A stretch of 64,000 nucleotides of DNA from Leptospira wolffii serovar Khorat str. Khorat-H2 (GTDB taxonomy: Bacteria; Spirochaetota; Leptospiria; Leptospirales; Leptospiraceae). Position numbers and translations under genes: made by a program. The stretch lies in the NCBI RefSeq assembly GCF_000306115.2, contig NZ_AKWX02000007.1, positions 906,001 to 970,000 of the forward strand, given 5' to 3'. Shown piece by piece: positions 39,168 through 49,753 of the stretch; within the stretch, counting starts at the first letter, position 1; each line of letters begins with the position of its first letter. Under the pieces are notes generated by a model. That model saw nothing but the letters and a program-made list of their open reading frames with translations, had not been told where the DNA came from and made no database searches.

Positions 39168-40214
39168 ATGGCCGGCAAAATCGAACCCATAGAAATCCAA
39201 AGAGAACTCACAAAAATAAAACACCCCGAACTAAAGAAGGATATCGTCTCCTTGGGAATGATCGCATCTTTAAGCATAGAAGAAGATGAAACGAATATTC
39301 TAGTCAAGACCCCGAACCAAGACCGTAGGGTCCAAATCGGACTCGAGGCGCAGATCCGTCAGGCTCTTTCCAAGAAGGAAGGGGTGGGTAAAATCAAAAT
39401 CAAATTCGAAGTGGATCCTAAATTCCAGCTCGACGACTCCAATAAGATCCTAGGCGTAAAAAAGGTCATCGCGGTCGGATCCGGAAAAGGAGGAGTCGGT
39501 AAGTCCACCGTAACCGTAAACCTTGCCGCCGCTGCTGCAGCCCTAGGATACAAAGTCGGAGTGATGGATGCGGATATCTACGGACCTTCCATCGGAAAGA
39601 TGTTCGGTATCAACGGAAAAGTCGCTCTAAAGGCCGAAGAAGATAAAATCTATCCTTTGGAAAAAGACGGACTCAAAATCATTTCCTTCTCCTTTCTGAT
39701 CGAAGAGAAACAACCCGTGGTCTGGAGAGGACCCATGCTTGGAAAGGCAGTCGAACAATTTCTCTACGATATCGTTTGGGGAGAACTCGATTTTCTTTTC
39801 ATCGATCTACCACCGGGAACCGGTGACGTGCAACTTTCCCTTGCACAGCTCATAGACTTGGATGGGGCCGTTTTGGTAACCACTCCTCAGTCAGTCGCTC
39901 TTTTAGATGCGAATAGAGCGGCTTCCATGTTCCAACAAGTAAAGGTCCCGATCCTAGGAGTCGTGGAGAATATGAGCGAATTCATTTGTCCGAATTGCGG
40001 ACACGCTTCTGCCATCTTTTCCAAAGGAGGAGGACAGAAATTGGCGGATTCTTCGGATACTAAATTCCTGGGCGGGGTCCCACTCACCATGGATGTAATG
40101 AACGCAGGAGAGACCGGAAAACCGTTGGTTTTCCAGGATCCGGAAGGAATTATCGCAAAATCCTATAAAAACATACTCCAGAATCTGGCAGAAGAGATAA
40201 AAAAGTGGGAATAA
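39168..40214 (+). CDS. mrp: Mrp/ApbC-type iron-sulfur cluster carrier ATPase
   Basis: P-loop protein that carries and transfers Fe-S clusters. An N-terminal MIP18-like domain lies at about residues 5-80. The ATPase domain has the deviant Walker [12 protein letters not shown] near 108, [12 protein letters not shown] and [10 protein letters not shown]. The C-terminal CPNC pair, near residue 273, binds the bridging cluster in relatives. It starts 13 bp after the phosphoesterase gene. Confidence 0.96.
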   Translation: MAGKIEPIEIQRELTKIKHPELKKDIVSLGMIASLSIEEDETNILVKTPNQDRRVQIGLEAQIRQALSKKEGVGKIKIKFEVDPKFQLDDSNKILGVKKVIAVGSGKGGVGKSTVTVNLAAAAAALGYKVGVMDADIYGPSIGKMFGINGKVALKAEEDKIYPLEKDGLKIISFSFLIEEKQPVVWRGPMLGKAVEQFLYDIVWGELDFLFIDLPPGTGDVQLSLAQLIDLDGAVLVTTPQSVALLDANRAASMFQQVKVPILGVVENMSEFICPNCGHASAIFSKGGGQKLADSSDTKFLGGVPLTMDVMNAGETGKPLVFQDPEGIIAKSYKNILQNLAEEIKKWE

Positions 40215-40254
40215 TTGCCCGGCGACAGTCAGTTAGTACAAGGGGAGGAAAACC

Positions 40255-40941
40255 GTGAAGTTCGAAAAAGGCACAGAAAAGAATCCGTCCGGAAACCTCA
40301 TAGTTTATTGTAACGTAGTCGGAGAAAATCCGCTATATCCGGGAGGCAAGATCATCGCATCCAATGTCGTGGTCAGCTTTCTCCGAATCGGCGAAAATTT
40401 TCCAGTAGTTACTTTCCCTCCGGTATCCTTGGATAGCTACGACGATCTTAAGAGAATCATAACAGACCATTACGATAAGTATGATGTGGTCAAAATCAAG
40501 GACTTCGAAATGCCTGCCGGCCAGGAAGATTCCAATTCCTATATCAAGGAAAGAATGGACCATTTCGAAAACGTGGTCATTCGCTATGTGGAACTCTGTA
40601 AAAATAGGGAAGGAGGCAACTTCTCCGCACCCGAGAAAGAACCGGAAGGCGTTAGGGATTATCTGGACGCACTTGCCAATCTTTCCTTAAAAGTAAGACG
40701 TTCCAGTGGTATCGCAAGAGAAGCTTCCTTGCTTCATATGGAAAGACTCGTGGAAACTTTTTCCGGAAAACACCCCGAATTCGATCTTCATAATTTCCGC
40801 AAGGCGCTGGAAGTTCCGGGCCAAACCGGTGAGGAATTGATCGGTCTTTATCTACAGAAATTCAACGCGATTTCCTACGAAAGATACGAAGACGCCTCTT
40901 CCTTGAACAAGCGCATCCAAGAAATAGAATCTGTAGCCTGA
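40255..40941 (+). CDS. Hypothetical cytoplasmic protein
   Basis: A 228-residue protein without signal or membrane segments. The first 80 residues look alpha/beta, the remainder helical. I recognise no family. The GTG start at 40255 has an unusually strong ribosome binding site, GGGGAGG, 6 bp upstream, so it is probably well translated. A terminator follows 8 bp after the stop, closing the transcript that contains mrp. Confidence 0.8.
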   Translation: MKFEKGTEKNPSGNLIVYCNVVGENPLYPGGKIIASNVVVSFLRIGENFPVVTFPPVSLDSYDDLKRIITDHYDKYDVVKIKDFEMPAGQEDSNSYIKERMDHFENVVIRYVELCKNREGGNFSAPEKEPEGVRDYLDALANLSLKVRRSSGIAREASLLHMERLVETFSGKHPEFDLHNFRKALEVPGQTGEELIGLYLQKFNAISYERYEDASSLNKRIQEIESVA

Positions 40942-40949
40942 AACCTTCG

Positions 40950-40976
40950 CGGGACCGAATCCTTCGGTCCCGTTTT
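40950..40976 (+). terminator. Intrinsic terminator
   Basis: A perfect 10-bp stem CGGGACCGAA / TTCGGTCCCG with a 3-base loop, followed by TTTT. It lies just after the stop codon of the gene at 40255. Confidence 0.92.
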
Positions 40977-41090
40977 CAAATCCTTCTTTAATTTCCTAAT
41001 CAAATCCTAACGTAAGGCTCTTATCCGCAAATAAGGGAAGGCAAAAAAGTTTTTTGTCTCAAAGCATCCTTTATAAGACTATCCTATAGT

Positions 41091-41936
41091 ATGAGAAATC
41101 TCCCGGCATTATTCTCGGTGCCTATCCTATTCTTACTATTCGAGTGCAGTACTGCCCCCATTTCTCTTCCTCAAAAATGGATCAATGAGAAATTCCAAGA
41201 CAAGGTATTGGAGCCGCACGGAGATCTAATCGTTTACCTACCTCCGGGAATCTTTGAAGGAAAGCGATCGGATACCATGCAATTAAAGCTCCGGTTAACG
41301 GATATCCGAGAAAGCCGCCTCAGCGGGGAAAGCGATAGAATCTCCGTAAGTCTCCCTTTCATTCCCAAAGAGGAAAATATATTGTATTTTCCCATCCCTG
41401 TAGGAACTTATAGGCTTTATTTCGAAATGGGTTACGATATTAGCACCGCTTTCTCGGAGAAATTGGAAGCCAAATCCGACGATTCCTTACAGGGAAAATT
41501 CGACATCACCGTAACCAAGGAGAGCCGTTTTGTGATCCGTCCGGAGGCAGAACGAACAGAAGGGGACTTAGCTCTTAATCTTTCCCTATTCTTATTTTCT
41601 CCGATTCTTTTTCCTGCCGGAAAATTCCCTTACTACAAAAGAACACATTCCTTCGGATTGGAAGTATTGCCTAACGCTACCAAGGAAACGCGGGAGGAAT
41701 TTTTTCTTCCTCTGGGAGAAGTATACGAAGCCAACGGTAATTCGTTGAAACTGAAATCCCGTCCTGGAACTCTTAGCCCCGGCCAGGTAATCAGTATACT
41801 CGACAAAGACGATCGCACTATTGCTCAAGCTACGATAATTATGAATTTTCACGCGTATTCCGAAGCGAAAATAATCGAACCTTACAAATCCGTAAAATTA
41901 CAAGGACTCCGATACGGAGTAATAATCAAAAAATGA
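41091..41936 (+). CDS. Probable lipoprotein of unknown function
   Basis: A signal segment ends in the spirochaete-style lipobox LLFEC, with Cys near residue 19. The mature part of about 260 residues is beta-rich and contains one internal hydrophobic stretch (about 165-178). No family recognised. It is the first of four linked genes that all encode exported proteins. Its stop overlaps the next start as ATGA. Confidence 0.75.
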   Translation: MRNLPALFSVPILFLLFECSTAPISLPQKWINEKFQDKVLEPHGDLIVYLPPGIFEGKRSDTMQLKLRLTDIRESRLSGESDRISVSLPFIPKEENILYFPIPVGTYRLYFEMGYDISTAFSEKLEAKSDDSLQGKFDITVTKESRFVIRPEAERTEGDLALNLSLFLFSPILFPAGKFPYYKRTHSFGLEVLPNATKETREEFFLPLGEVYEANGNSLKLKSRPGTLSPGQVISILDKDDRTIAQATIIMNFHAYSEAKIIEPYKSVKLQGLRYGVIIKK

Positions 41937-42664
41937 AAATTTTTCCCTTAACGATTCTACTACTCTTTCTATTCTTCGGATCTGCATTTTCTTCCTGTAA
42001 AAAAGGAGAAGGAAAACTAGACGTCGATAAAATCGGGAAATCCGAGTTCAATCAAAAGATAGAGGGACTTTTATCGCGAGCCGTCTCCGAGAAAGATCCG
42101 AACATTAAGGCCAAACTTTATGGAGAAGCTTCCGACCTTCTCTCGGAAAAGGGGGACCTGAAAAGAATGTACGAGACCGCACTCCTCGGGAAGAAGGAAA
42201 ATCCTCTCCAGAAGCAATGCCTCGCCTCCATTGCAGAATATCATTTTAGAAAAGGAAATAAAGAAGAAGCGAGAATCCAATTAACGGATCTTTTATCCAG
42301 AGAATCCGATTTTCCACGGGCAAATTTTTTATTCGGGTTAATTCTTATGCATTCCGAGAAACCGAAACTAGCGAGGCCTTATTTTCAAAAAGCCCTTTCT
42401 GTAGATGCAGAAAATCCGGAGTATGCGCTGAATTGGTTAGTCTCCGTCTATGAATCCGGAGATAAGAAGAAGGCTTTGGACTCCATTTCCACCTTAACGG
42501 AAAAATTTCCGAAGTACGGACCTTTATGGAAAAATGCAGGCCTGATACAGGAAGCAATGGGAAAAAAGAAAGAAGCAATTCTATCTTACGAAACATATTT
42601 GCAACTCAATGAGAATGGGACGGACGTTCCTGCCGTAAAAAAATGGATTTCCAATCTGAAGTAG
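41933..42664 (+). CDS. TPR-repeat lipoprotein
   Basis: A signal segment ends in the lipobox AFSSC, with Cys near residue 22. The remainder is built of tetratricopeptide-like helical repeats, seen in IAEYHFRKGNKEEARIQL, RANFLFGLILMHSEKPKLA and AGLIQEAMGKKKEAI. It likely acts as a protein-binding scaffold on the periplasmic face of a membrane. The partner may be one of the neighbouring exported proteins (inference). Confidence 0.82.
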   Translation: MKIFPLTILLLFLFFGSAFSSCKKGEGKLDVDKIGKSEFNQKIEGLLSRAVSEKDPNIKAKLYGEASDLLSEKGDLKRMYETALLGKKENPLQKQCLASIAEYHFRKGNKEEARIQLTDLLSRESDFPRANFLFGLILMHSEKPKLARPYFQKALSVDAENPEYALNWLVSVYESGDKKKALDSISTLTEKFPKYGPLWKNAGLIQEAMGKKKEAILSYETYLQLNENGTDVPAVKKWISNLK

Positions 42665-42671
42665 GCCACTT

Positions 42672-44183
42672 ATGAAATCGAATCTGATTCTTATCCTTTC
42701 GTTCTTATCAATTCTTACCGGCCCGGCCTATTCCTTCACAGTGGGAGTGGCGGACATAAAAACATTCGATCCGAATACGGATATAGGAAAAATCTCCGAC
42801 TCCTTACAACAAGAAATCCAGAAAGGCAAACAAGCGGTCGTAAGAGATAGAAAGAGTATCGAGAGTCTCTTGGAATATTTCGACGAATGTTCCTCTGGAA
42901 TTCGCAAATGCAGCTCCGATTCTTCTCCCGATATCAAGGGCCTGGATGTGATCGTTTTCGCAGAATTGTTTCGCACTCCACTCGGCTATTCTCTTTCAGT
43001 GAGAGCCGTGAGAGAGAGTTCCTGGACTGTATTCGCAGTTTCTCAGGTTTCCGGCAAGGATCCGGAAGATCTAATCCGAGAAGCCGGAGCGGAAATCAAC
43101 GAATCCTTTAGAGCCGTAAACGAAGGAAAAATACCTTTAAACGATTCAGATAGCATTTCAGGAAAGTATACTTTAGCAATCCATGAAATTCGCATGGCGA
43201 ACGAAGATGCGGAACGCGCCAATTTGGGCGGGAGAATGGATTCGGTCTTAGGTTCGGTCTTCGGAAAAAAAAGCAATTTCGTATTGGTGGAAAGGGCGAG
43301 AACTGCGGATCTCGCTGAGGAAAAGAAACTTTCCTTAAGCGGACTAGCCAGAACGAACCGAAAGGAATTCGAGATTAGAGGGATCACTCATTTCCTTACC
43401 GGTTCCCTAAAGGTGTTCGATGGAATCTATGTATTGAGTTACCAGATCAATAGCGTCAAGACGGGACTTCCCATCTTAAGCGATATAGTAGAATGGTCCG
43501 ACGAGAAAGAATTAGAAATCGCAAGTAACGAACTCGTAAAATCCGCCAATCGAAAGATCTTCGAAGAAAACGGAAAATTATTCGTACATTCCTGCGATGT
43601 GAAAGATGCGATCGTCACTCTGGAAAAACAAGGCGGAGGAGTTCCGGACGAATTGGGACATTGTCCGATCAGCATTGAAGACCTTCCTCCCGGAAAATAC
43701 GTACTCTCTTTTTACTCCGAGGAAAAGGATACGCTTACCATGCAAATAGAGATTCGTCCTACGGAAACCGTCAATCTGGACTCGATTCGACTTCCGCCGA
43801 TCGACCTTTCTCTTTTAAAGGAGGCCTCCGATCTGGAATACCAGGAGAATTACCAACGCTCCCTGGAAAAATACCGCGCCTTTTACGGAAAATATCCGAA
43901 ACATAGGCTATCCTCCTACGCCTTATATAGGGAAGGCTTTATCCTACAAATCAATTTACATAAATATGATGAAGGAAAGGCGGTCTTGCAGGAGGTTTTG
44001 AACAGGAATCCGGACGCCTCCATTAGAACCGAAGCGTATTACGGAATCGCGTTGGGTCTACGGAAGCAAGGGCTCACGGAAGACGGAGATCGAATCCTAA
44101 AAATGCTTGCGGAGGAATACCCAGGAAGCATAGCAGCGGAAGCGGCAAAAGAATGTTTAACCACTAGGAGTTGTTCTCTTTGA
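42672..44183 (+). CDS. Exported CsgG-like protein with PEGA-like and TPR segments
   Basis: A signal peptide ends near PAYSFTV. Residues of about 20-290 resemble the CsgG / TolB-N-like fold, with FVLVERARTADLAEEKKLS and LSGLARTN, then FLTGSLKVFDG. A PEGA-like beta domain follows at about 305-380 (LPPGKYVLSFYSEE). The C-terminal 120 residues carry TPR-like repeats ending in Tol-Pal YbgF-like helices. CsgG itself forms a secretion pore; whether this protein does is unknown. Confidence 0.7.
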   Translation: MKSNLILILSFLSILTGPAYSFTVGVADIKTFDPNTDIGKISDSLQQEIQKGKQAVVRDRKSIESLLEYFDECSSGIRKCSSDSSPDIKGLDVIVFAELFRTPLGYSLSVRAVRESSWTVFAVSQVSGKDPEDLIREAGAEINESFRAVNEGKIPLNDSDSISGKYTLAIHEIRMANEDAERANLGGRMDSVLGSVFGKKSNFVLVERARTADLAEEKKLSLSGLARTNRKEFEIRGITHFLTGSLKVFDGIYVLSYQINSVKTGLPILSDIVEWSDEKELEIASNELVKSANRKIFEENGKLFVHSCDVKDAIVTLEKQGGGVPDELGHCPISIEDLPPGKYVLSFYSEEKDTLTMQIEIRPTETVNLDSIRLPPIDLSLLKEASDLEYQENYQRSLEKYRAFYGKYPKHRLSSYALYREGFILQINLHKYDEGKAVLQEVLNRNPDASIRTEAYYGIALGLRKQGLTEDGDRILKMLAEEYPGSIAAEAAKECLTTRSCSL

Positions 44184-45223
44184 AACTTCCGTTAGGACTC
44201 GGAATCATACTATTTCTATTCTCCGCGTCTCTTATTTCCAAGGAGAAATCCGGCAGAATATATGACTACAATCGACTCAACTCTAAAGCTACGATCTTAG
44301 TCAAAAAACCGGGAATCTTCAGAATGGGGGAGACTCTTTCCGTTTTCCGGGAGGGAAAAAAACAAGGAGAGCTTAAGGTTTCCCTTTTATTCCATTCTAA
44401 GATACTTGCGAGTCCCGTATCCGGAACGGATTTCCGTTCGGGAGATTTGGTAATAGAAGGAACCGAAGAAACGGCGCCCGAATCCGATCCGGAACCTAAA
44501 AAGGCCCGTCTATCCTATGTAAGTTTGGCCGCGGGAGCGGGATGGATTACGAATTTCGAATGCGATTCGGAGGGAAAGAAAAGCGAACCGCAATTGCGAA
44601 AGCTGGAATTCCCGCAAAAAATCGCCTATCGAACGGCCGACTCCTCTTTTTATGATTCGATCCCTGCGGAATCGGTAAAGGAAATCCTATTTCTTTGGGA
44701 CGGAAGCAATCTTTCTTCTTACTCCATACGACCCACGAAAGGAGAAGAAATTCGCAGCCCCGAAATCCTATTGTCCCAGGTGGCAAAGAAATTAAAAGCG
44801 CCCAAGGATAGTATAGCCGGCAAAACGATATGTAAAGTCCAGCCCAAGGAAAGAAAGTCCGCTTTGGAAGTTTCTCCGGATGCGCTCAACTTAAAGATTA
44901 TCGCCGACGGAGTCTATCCGCACGGATCGCAAGGCAAAACCTACCTTTTGAAAGTATATTCAAATTCTCTGTTTATCGAAGCTTTCAAGATTCCCGTTCA
45001 AAACGGCTCCAAGGAATACGTATTAGGTATCGGTGTGCAGGACCTATTTCCCGGAAAAAATACGATCCAAGTCTTTTGGGTAGAATCGGATTCGAACGGC
45101 GAAGAAATATTTTCCGGATCGGCGCCCGCACTCATCGACACTTTCGAAATCTCCGTCGGAGAAAATACCGGGTATGAAAAAATCCGAAAGCTCACTTCGA
45201 AAGGGATCTTGTTAGAGCCTTAA
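44180..45223 (+). CDS. Hypothetical exported protein
   Basis: A 347-residue protein with a signal segment (LKLPLGLGIILFLFSASL). The TTG at 44180 is chosen because AGGAG ends 9 bp upstream; a TTG at 44171 would abut that site. The early mature part (residues 25-90) resembles a small SH3-like beta domain, and the C-terminal 100 residues look like an immunoglobulin-type beta domain. No family is recognised. It overlaps the preceding gene by 4 bp and ends the exported-protein cluster. Confidence 0.72.
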   Translation: MKLPLGLGIILFLFSASLISKEKSGRIYDYNRLNSKATILVKKPGIFRMGETLSVFREGKKQGELKVSLLFHSKILASPVSGTDFRSGDLVIEGTEETAPESDPEPKKARLSYVSLAAGAGWITNFECDSEGKKSEPQLRKLEFPQKIAYRTADSSFYDSIPAESVKEILFLWDGSNLSSYSIRPTKGEEIRSPEILLSQVAKKLKAPKDSIAGKTICKVQPKERKSALEVSPDALNLKIIADGVYPHGSQGKTYLLKVYSNSLFIEAFKIPVQNGSKEYVLGIGVQDLFPGKNTIQVFWVESDSNGEEIFSGSAPALIDTFEISVGENTGYEKIRKLTSKGILLEP

Positions 45224-45234
45224 TTCGAAAAGAT

Positions 45235-45864
45235 TTATATTTCACCTTCCGGCTTCCATCTAGGATACAGATCGATCTCCTTGCCCAGAAGACGAAAAAT
45301 CCTCCCCGCCATAAAGTCTCCGAGTTCTTCCAAAGTCTTAGGGACTTGATAGAACCCGGGAGAAGCGGGAGCGAGGATCGCGCCCGCATCATGCAGTGCC
45401 AACATATTCTCCAAATGGATGCGATTATAAGGAGTTTCCCTCGGAACCAGGATTAATTTTCTCCTTTCTTTCAGGGAAACGTCAGCGGCCCGCTCAATCA
45501 GGTTATCCGTGATTCCCGCCCGTATGGAAGCGACGGTCTTCATGGAGCATGGAACGATCACCATGCCTTCCCAAACATTCGAGCCGGAAGCGATGTCCGC
45601 TCCCACGTCTTCGAATTTTCTCAAACGAAAAGAATGTACCGAATTAGGTCTCCATTTCTCTCGGATAAAATCCAGGACCTGTTCGCCCGTCTCAACGGAA
45701 GTCTGATATTCCTCTCGGAAAACTCGGATAGCGGCGGGACTCGGTACGAACCAACTTTCTCCCGGTAATTCCATGAGAGCCCGGAGAAACCGGGCGGCAT
45801 AAATCGATCCGCTCGCTCCGGCCATGGCTACGACCAAACTGGTTCCTAATTTCGGAAAACTCAT
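45235..45864 (-). CDS. ubiX: UbiX-family flavin prenyltransferase
   Basis: Makes prenylated FMN, the cofactor of UbiD-type decarboxylases. The FMN-binding start [17 protein letters not shown], the central [16 protein letters not shown] and [12 protein letters not shown], and the late [16 protein letters not shown] are all present. The ATG at 45864 overlaps the ubiA stop as ATGA; an upstream start at 45948 would read into ubiA and is rejected. No ubiD gene is in this window. Confidence 0.95.
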   Translation of the reverse strand: MSFPKLGTSLVVAMAGASGSIYAARFLRALMELPGESWFVPSPAAIRVFREEYQTSVETGEQVLDFIREKWRPNSVHSFRLRKFEDVGADIASGSNVWEGMVIVPCSMKTVASIRAGITDNLIERAADVSLKERRKLILVPRETPYNRIHLENMLALHDAGAILAPASPGFYQVPKTLEELGDFMAGRIFRLLGKEIDLYPRWKPEGEI

Positions 45865-46778
45865 GGATTGGATCCGGAGCTTATTAAACGAACCAGGTCC
45901 GGAAATTTCTCGGATAAGATTCCCAAAAAAATCACGATGGAAATCCAAGAGTGAATTCTATAAAACGAGGGCGGAAAATTTCCGTCCGGATTCTCCGCGG
46001 CGATTTTTTGTTCCCAAGCCAAGAAAAAGGCGGTGATCGCCCAAAAGAACCAAAACGCTTGCGAAAGCCCCGCGTTCCAGGCGGCCAATCCCAGGAAGAC
46101 CAGGGATAATACATGAGAACTTCTTGATATAATAACGGACCACTTTTTACCGAATTTCGCAGGAACGGAATGTAGTCCTTCCTTTCTGTCGAATGCCTCG
46201 TCCTGGAGAGCGTAGAGTATATCGAAACCGGCCAAATTGAATGCGAGACCGACGGTCCAAAATCCCGCTATCCAAGAAAATTCCTCCCGAACGGCGATCC
46301 AAGCCGCCAGAGGTGCAAGGCCTATGGTCAGTCCTAAATAAAAATGGCAAAGAAAAGTGAATCTCTTCGTATAAGAATAAGTTAATAACAGGAATAAGGT
46401 GGGGAAGGAGAGATAAAAAGATAACCGGTTTAAGAACCAGCTCCCGAGGAAAAAGACTAAGGAAGATGCAATTATGAAGAGAATCGCGGTGGTATCGGAG
46501 ATCTGTCCCGACGGAATTTCTCGATTGGCGGTTCTAGGATTTTTAGAATCTATCCTCTTGTCCGCCCAGCGATTGAATCCCATCGCGGCGCTCCTAGCTC
46601 CCACCATGCATACCAATATCCAAAAGAATTTCATTCCGATTGCAGGAAGAGTCGGAACAGGAGGTTCTAGGATCGCGAGTACAAAGGCTATCCCCGCAAA
46701 AGGCAAGGCGAACAGAGTATGGGAGAATTTGATAAATCGCCCGTATTTGGCGATCGCTTCCAGAGCGGTTGAGTTCAT
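45861..46778 (-). CDS. ubiA: UbiA-family prenyltransferase
   Basis: Membrane prenyltransferase that attaches a polyprenyl chain to an aromatic acid in quinone synthesis. Both Asp-rich motifs are present: [18 protein letters not shown] near residue 68 and [16 protein letters not shown] near 184. About eight membrane segments are seen. Coupled with ubiX it fits either ubiquinone or the futalosine menaquinone route (MqnP/MqnM-like); the window does not decide. Confidence 0.93.
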   Translation of the reverse strand: MNSTALEAIAKYGRFIKFSHTLFALPFAGIAFVLAILEPPVPTLPAIGMKFFWILVCMVGARSAAMGFNRWADKRIDSKNPRTANREIPSGQISDTTAILFIIASSLVFFLGSWFLNRLSFYLSFPTLFLLLTYSYTKRFTFLCHFYLGLTIGLAPLAAWIAVREEFSWIAGFWTVGLAFNLAGFDILYALQDEAFDRKEGLHSVPAKFGKKWSVIISRSSHVLSLVFLGLAAWNAGLSQAFWFFWAITAFFLAWEQKIAAENPDGNFPPSFYRIHSWISIVIFLGILSEKFPDLVRLISSGSNP

Positions 46779-46880
46779 CGTTTATGAGAATGCGAGGTCC
46801 GTTCGGTGAAGAAAGCAGATTTTTCAGGATAGGAACGAAAATAGATGATTTTTTGCGCTCCAAGGAAATCCTAGTGCCAG

Positions 46881-47531
46881 ATGATTCCAAATTCTGCGAA
46901 AGCTCCAAGCGTAACGGCTCAAGAAATCGATTCCTTATTATCCAAAATCGTATTATCCAGGGATCTCCATTTCAAGTGGTTAAACACCTTGTCCCTATTA
47001 GAGCATATCGGATCCAGAAAGATCCATCATACTCAAACAGGATATTCCGTTACGGAAATGGTATTAAGACACGCGGCGGAGGAAGCAAGACACGCCGCAT
47101 TCTTCAAAAAGCTAGCGTTAAAAATCGATCCGGATGGGCCCAAGGATTTTCCTAAGGATTCTCTTTTAGCTGGATTCTCCGCGATTTCCTATTTCCAGAA
47201 ATTGGATTCCTGCGTGGACCGATCTCTGACCGACGAAGACTTTCGAGGAAAGACCCGTACGTTTCTCTGTTATTTGTATGTGACAAAAATGATAGAAGAA
47301 AGAGCGGGACTAGTATACGAAATCTACGACCGCATCTTAGAGGAGAATAAGATCGGAATCTCCATAGGGGGAATCATCAAAGAAGAGGAAAACCATCTCT
47401 TCGAAATGAACTCCTGCCTAAGCCAATTAGACCCTAAATTCCAAGAAAGATCCGAATTCTTTCGACAAAAAGAAGACGCGCTCTTCAAGAAATATTATCA
47501 AAACATAAAGCATAGGGTCGGCGTCGCCTAA
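46881..47531 (+). CDS. Ferritin-like diiron protein
   Basis: A 216-residue helical protein with a full ferritin-like diiron ligand set: E41, E68-x-x-H71 in EEARH, E139 or E140 in IEERAG, and E169-x-x-H172 in EENH. This layout suits rubrerythrin-, Coq7- or other four-helix diiron families; I cannot place it more exactly. It is divergent from ubiA/ubiX by about 100 bp and 8 bp upstream of the next gene. Confidence 0.75.
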   Translation: MIPNSAKAPSVTAQEIDSLLSKIVLSRDLHFKWLNTLSLLEHIGSRKIHHTQTGYSVTEMVLRHAAEEARHAAFFKKLALKIDPDGPKDFPKDSLLAGFSAISYFQKLDSCVDRSLTDEDFRGKTRTFLCYLYVTKMIEERAGLVYEIYDRILEENKIGISIGGIIKEEENHLFEMNSCLSQLDPKFQERSEFFRQKEDALFKKYYQNIKHRVGVA

Positions 47532-47539
47532 GAACGAGC

Positions 47540-48547
47540 ATGTTAGCCAAAGAGAGTCCTCTCACGCTAAAAAGAAGTGTTGCCTTGCTTCTACTACTTT
47601 TGCTTTTCGGAGCGGGAGAAGGCGGATTATTCTCCCAGTCCGATCCTACTAAAAGAAAAGACTCTCCCGTAGGAGTCGTCGTCTATTGCCCTAGTTCTTC
47701 GGATAAGGATATACCTTTCGATTTCGAGAGAACTCTCGCTATTTGGTATAAACGATACAAAGCCCAAAGAACCTCCGAAGGGGGAGGGGCCATTCTTCTA
47801 GTAACGGCCCCCTTTCTTCCTAAAAATTCTCCCGAGGTGGAAAGGCTTAAGACAAGTTTAGGAGCAGAAGTCGTTTTCCCCGGCTCCGTATCCGTTGCCT
47901 CGAAAACAAAACAAGTCTCCAAAGCTTCCATAAAGAAAAAAGGTAAGAGAGCTAAATCCAAAAAAGAGTCGGCTAAGACCAAAGTCCAGAAGCAAGATTC
48001 TACCGCTCCTACTCCCGCATCCGCACCTCCTTCAAAAAAAGCCGCTTCTTCTAAGAAGAAAAAGGCAAAGCTTTCCTCTCTTAAGAAAGCGAAACCGGTC
48101 GTTCCTCCAGGACTCATGGTCGCAAAAGAAGAGGCCGGCTTAGGATTCGCATTCTATTCTCCTAGTATCGAAGCATTGCAATCCAAGTCTTGGATCTCCG
48201 ATTTTAAATCCGAGATTGGGAAGAATCTAGAGTTTCATAATCTGCATTTTCTATTAGTGCAGGACCCTGGTCCCCAAACGATAGAAGAAGAGAATCCGAT
48301 AACGGAAAACGTGCAGGCGATAAAGAAGGAACTCACCGCCGAGTTACCCTCTATCGTTCTTTTGTCGGAACAAAGAGCTTTGCGTTTTCATAATGGAGAA
48401 TACAGTTTCGGTTGCGGAGCCACCCCGAATTCTCTGAAAATATCCGTTTTGGAATTATTCTTTAGAAACGGATCCTTAATTCGAATCTCCGAGGACTCCC
48501 AGATACTCAATTCCAAGGATTCGAATAAATCCTGGATTCTGGAATAA
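47540..48547 (+). CDS. Exported protein with Lys/Ala/Ser-rich linker
   Basis: A 335-residue protein. A signal segment lies at about residues 12-32, ending near LFSQSD. An alpha/beta part (40-125) is followed by a low-complexity stretch of about 70 residues (125-195) rich in Lys, Ser, Ala and Pro. A C-terminal domain (195-335) follows. The linker is strongly basic, which could bind nucleic acid, acidic lipid or peptidoglycan polymers. No family recognised. Confidence 0.75.
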   Translation: MLAKESPLTLKRSVALLLLLLLFGAGEGGLFSQSDPTKRKDSPVGVVVYCPSSSDKDIPFDFERTLAIWYKRYKAQRTSEGGGAILLVTAPFLPKNSPEVERLKTSLGAEVVFPGSVSVASKTKQVSKASIKKKGKRAKSKKESAKTKVQKQDSTAPTPASAPPSKKAASSKKKKAKLSSLKKAKPVVPPGLMVAKEEAGLGFAFYSPSIEALQSKSWISDFKSEIGKNLEFHNLHFLLVQDPGPQTIEEENPITENVQAIKKELTAELPSIVLLSEQRALRFHNGEYSFGCGATPNSLKISVLELFFRNGSLIRISEDSQILNSKDSNKSWILE

Positions 48548-48647
48548 TATCCGCTTAGAACCGGAATTCTCTTGGATTCCGATACGGGTTTCGTTTCCGG
48601 TTTCGAAACGAATTTACAGATTCCCGAGTTTCCAAAAATTGACTTCT

Positions 48648-49745
48648 ATGAGCCTGAATTGCGGAATCGTCGGTCTACCGAACGTGGGAAAATCCACTAT
48701 TTTTAACGCCTTGACCAAGGCGGGTGCGGAGATGCAAAATTATCCGTTTTGCACGATCGAACCCAATAAGGGGATCGTAGAGGTTCCGGATACGAGGCTG
48801 GAAAGACTCACCGAAATCTATAAACCCGAGAAAATGATTCCCGCTATTATGGAATTCGTGGACATCGCCGGTCTCGTCAAAGGTGCCAGCCAGGGAGAAG
48901 GACTTGGAAATAAATTTCTCTCCCATATCCGGGAAGTGGACGCAATCTGTCACGTGGTCCGGGCTTTCGAAGACGATAATATCACCCACGTCCACGGTAA
49001 GATCAATCCAGTGGACGACGCTCAAGTAGTCACTATGGAACTGATCCTTGCCGATTTGGAATCCATAGATAAGCAATACCAAAAAATTTCCAGAAACGCC
49101 AAAGCGGGAAACAAGGAAGCGATCGAAGCGGCCGCCCTAATGGATAGAATCATCGCAGTCTTAAAAGAAGGAAAACCCGCGAGATTAGCCGGCATCAAAC
49201 CGGAAGAACAAAAATTGGCTAAGACCTTCAATCTGATCACCGCAAAACCGGTTTTGTATGTGGCGAATATCACTGATAAGGCCGCAACCTCTAAGGACAA
49301 TCCTTTGGTAGAAGCTGTAAAAAAAATGGCAAAGGAAGAAGGCGCCGAAGTAGTCACGCTTTGTGGAAAATTCGAAGAGGAAATCTCAGGCCTAAGTCGA
49401 GAAGAGCAGGCTGAATTCTTAGCCGAGATCGGAGAAACCAGAAGCGGATTGGATAGAATGATCCAGGCTGCTTACAAACTCCTGGGACTCGTCACATTCT
49501 TCACAGCAGGAGAAGTGGAAGCGAGAGCCTGGACGACTTCCGTAGGAAGTCCCGCTCCGATCGCGGCCGCAGTGATCCATTCCGATTTTGAAAAGGCGTT
49601 TATTCGAGCCGAAGTCATGAAATTCGAAGACCTGGATAGAACCGGAAGTCCCGCCAAGGTTAAAGAAGAAGGAAAACTAAAAATAGAAGGAAAGGAATAT
49701 ATAGTCCAAGACGGGGACGTGGTATATTTCCGAGTAAACGCTTAA
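48648..49745 (+). CDS. ychF: Redox-regulated ATPase YchF (Obg family)
   Basis: Universal P-loop protein of the Obg/HflX class that prefers ATP to GTP. G1 is GLPNVGKS near the start, with the following [18 protein letters not shown], and G3 is [10 protein letters not shown]. The NKxD motif is changed to VANITD, as in other YchF proteins. A C-terminal TGS domain is present ([13 protein letters not shown]). The ATG at 48648 fits the family start better than the TTG at 48639. Confidence 0.97.
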   Translation: MSLNCGIVGLPNVGKSTIFNALTKAGAEMQNYPFCTIEPNKGIVEVPDTRLERLTEIYKPEKMIPAIMEFVDIAGLVKGASQGEGLGNKFLSHIREVDAICHVVRAFEDDNITHVHGKINPVDDAQVVTMELILADLESIDKQYQKISRNAKAGNKEAIEAAALMDRIIAVLKEGKPARLAGIKPEEQKLAKTFNLITAKPVLYVANITDKAATSKDNPLVEAVKKMAKEEGAEVVTLCGKFEEEISGLSREEQAEFLAEIGETRSGLDRMIQAAYKLLGLVTFFTAGEVEARAWTTSVGSPAPIAAAVIHSDFEKAFIRAEVMKFEDLDRTGSPAKVKEEGKLKIEGKEYIVQDGDVVYFRVNA

Positions 49746-49753
49746 ACGCTCCT

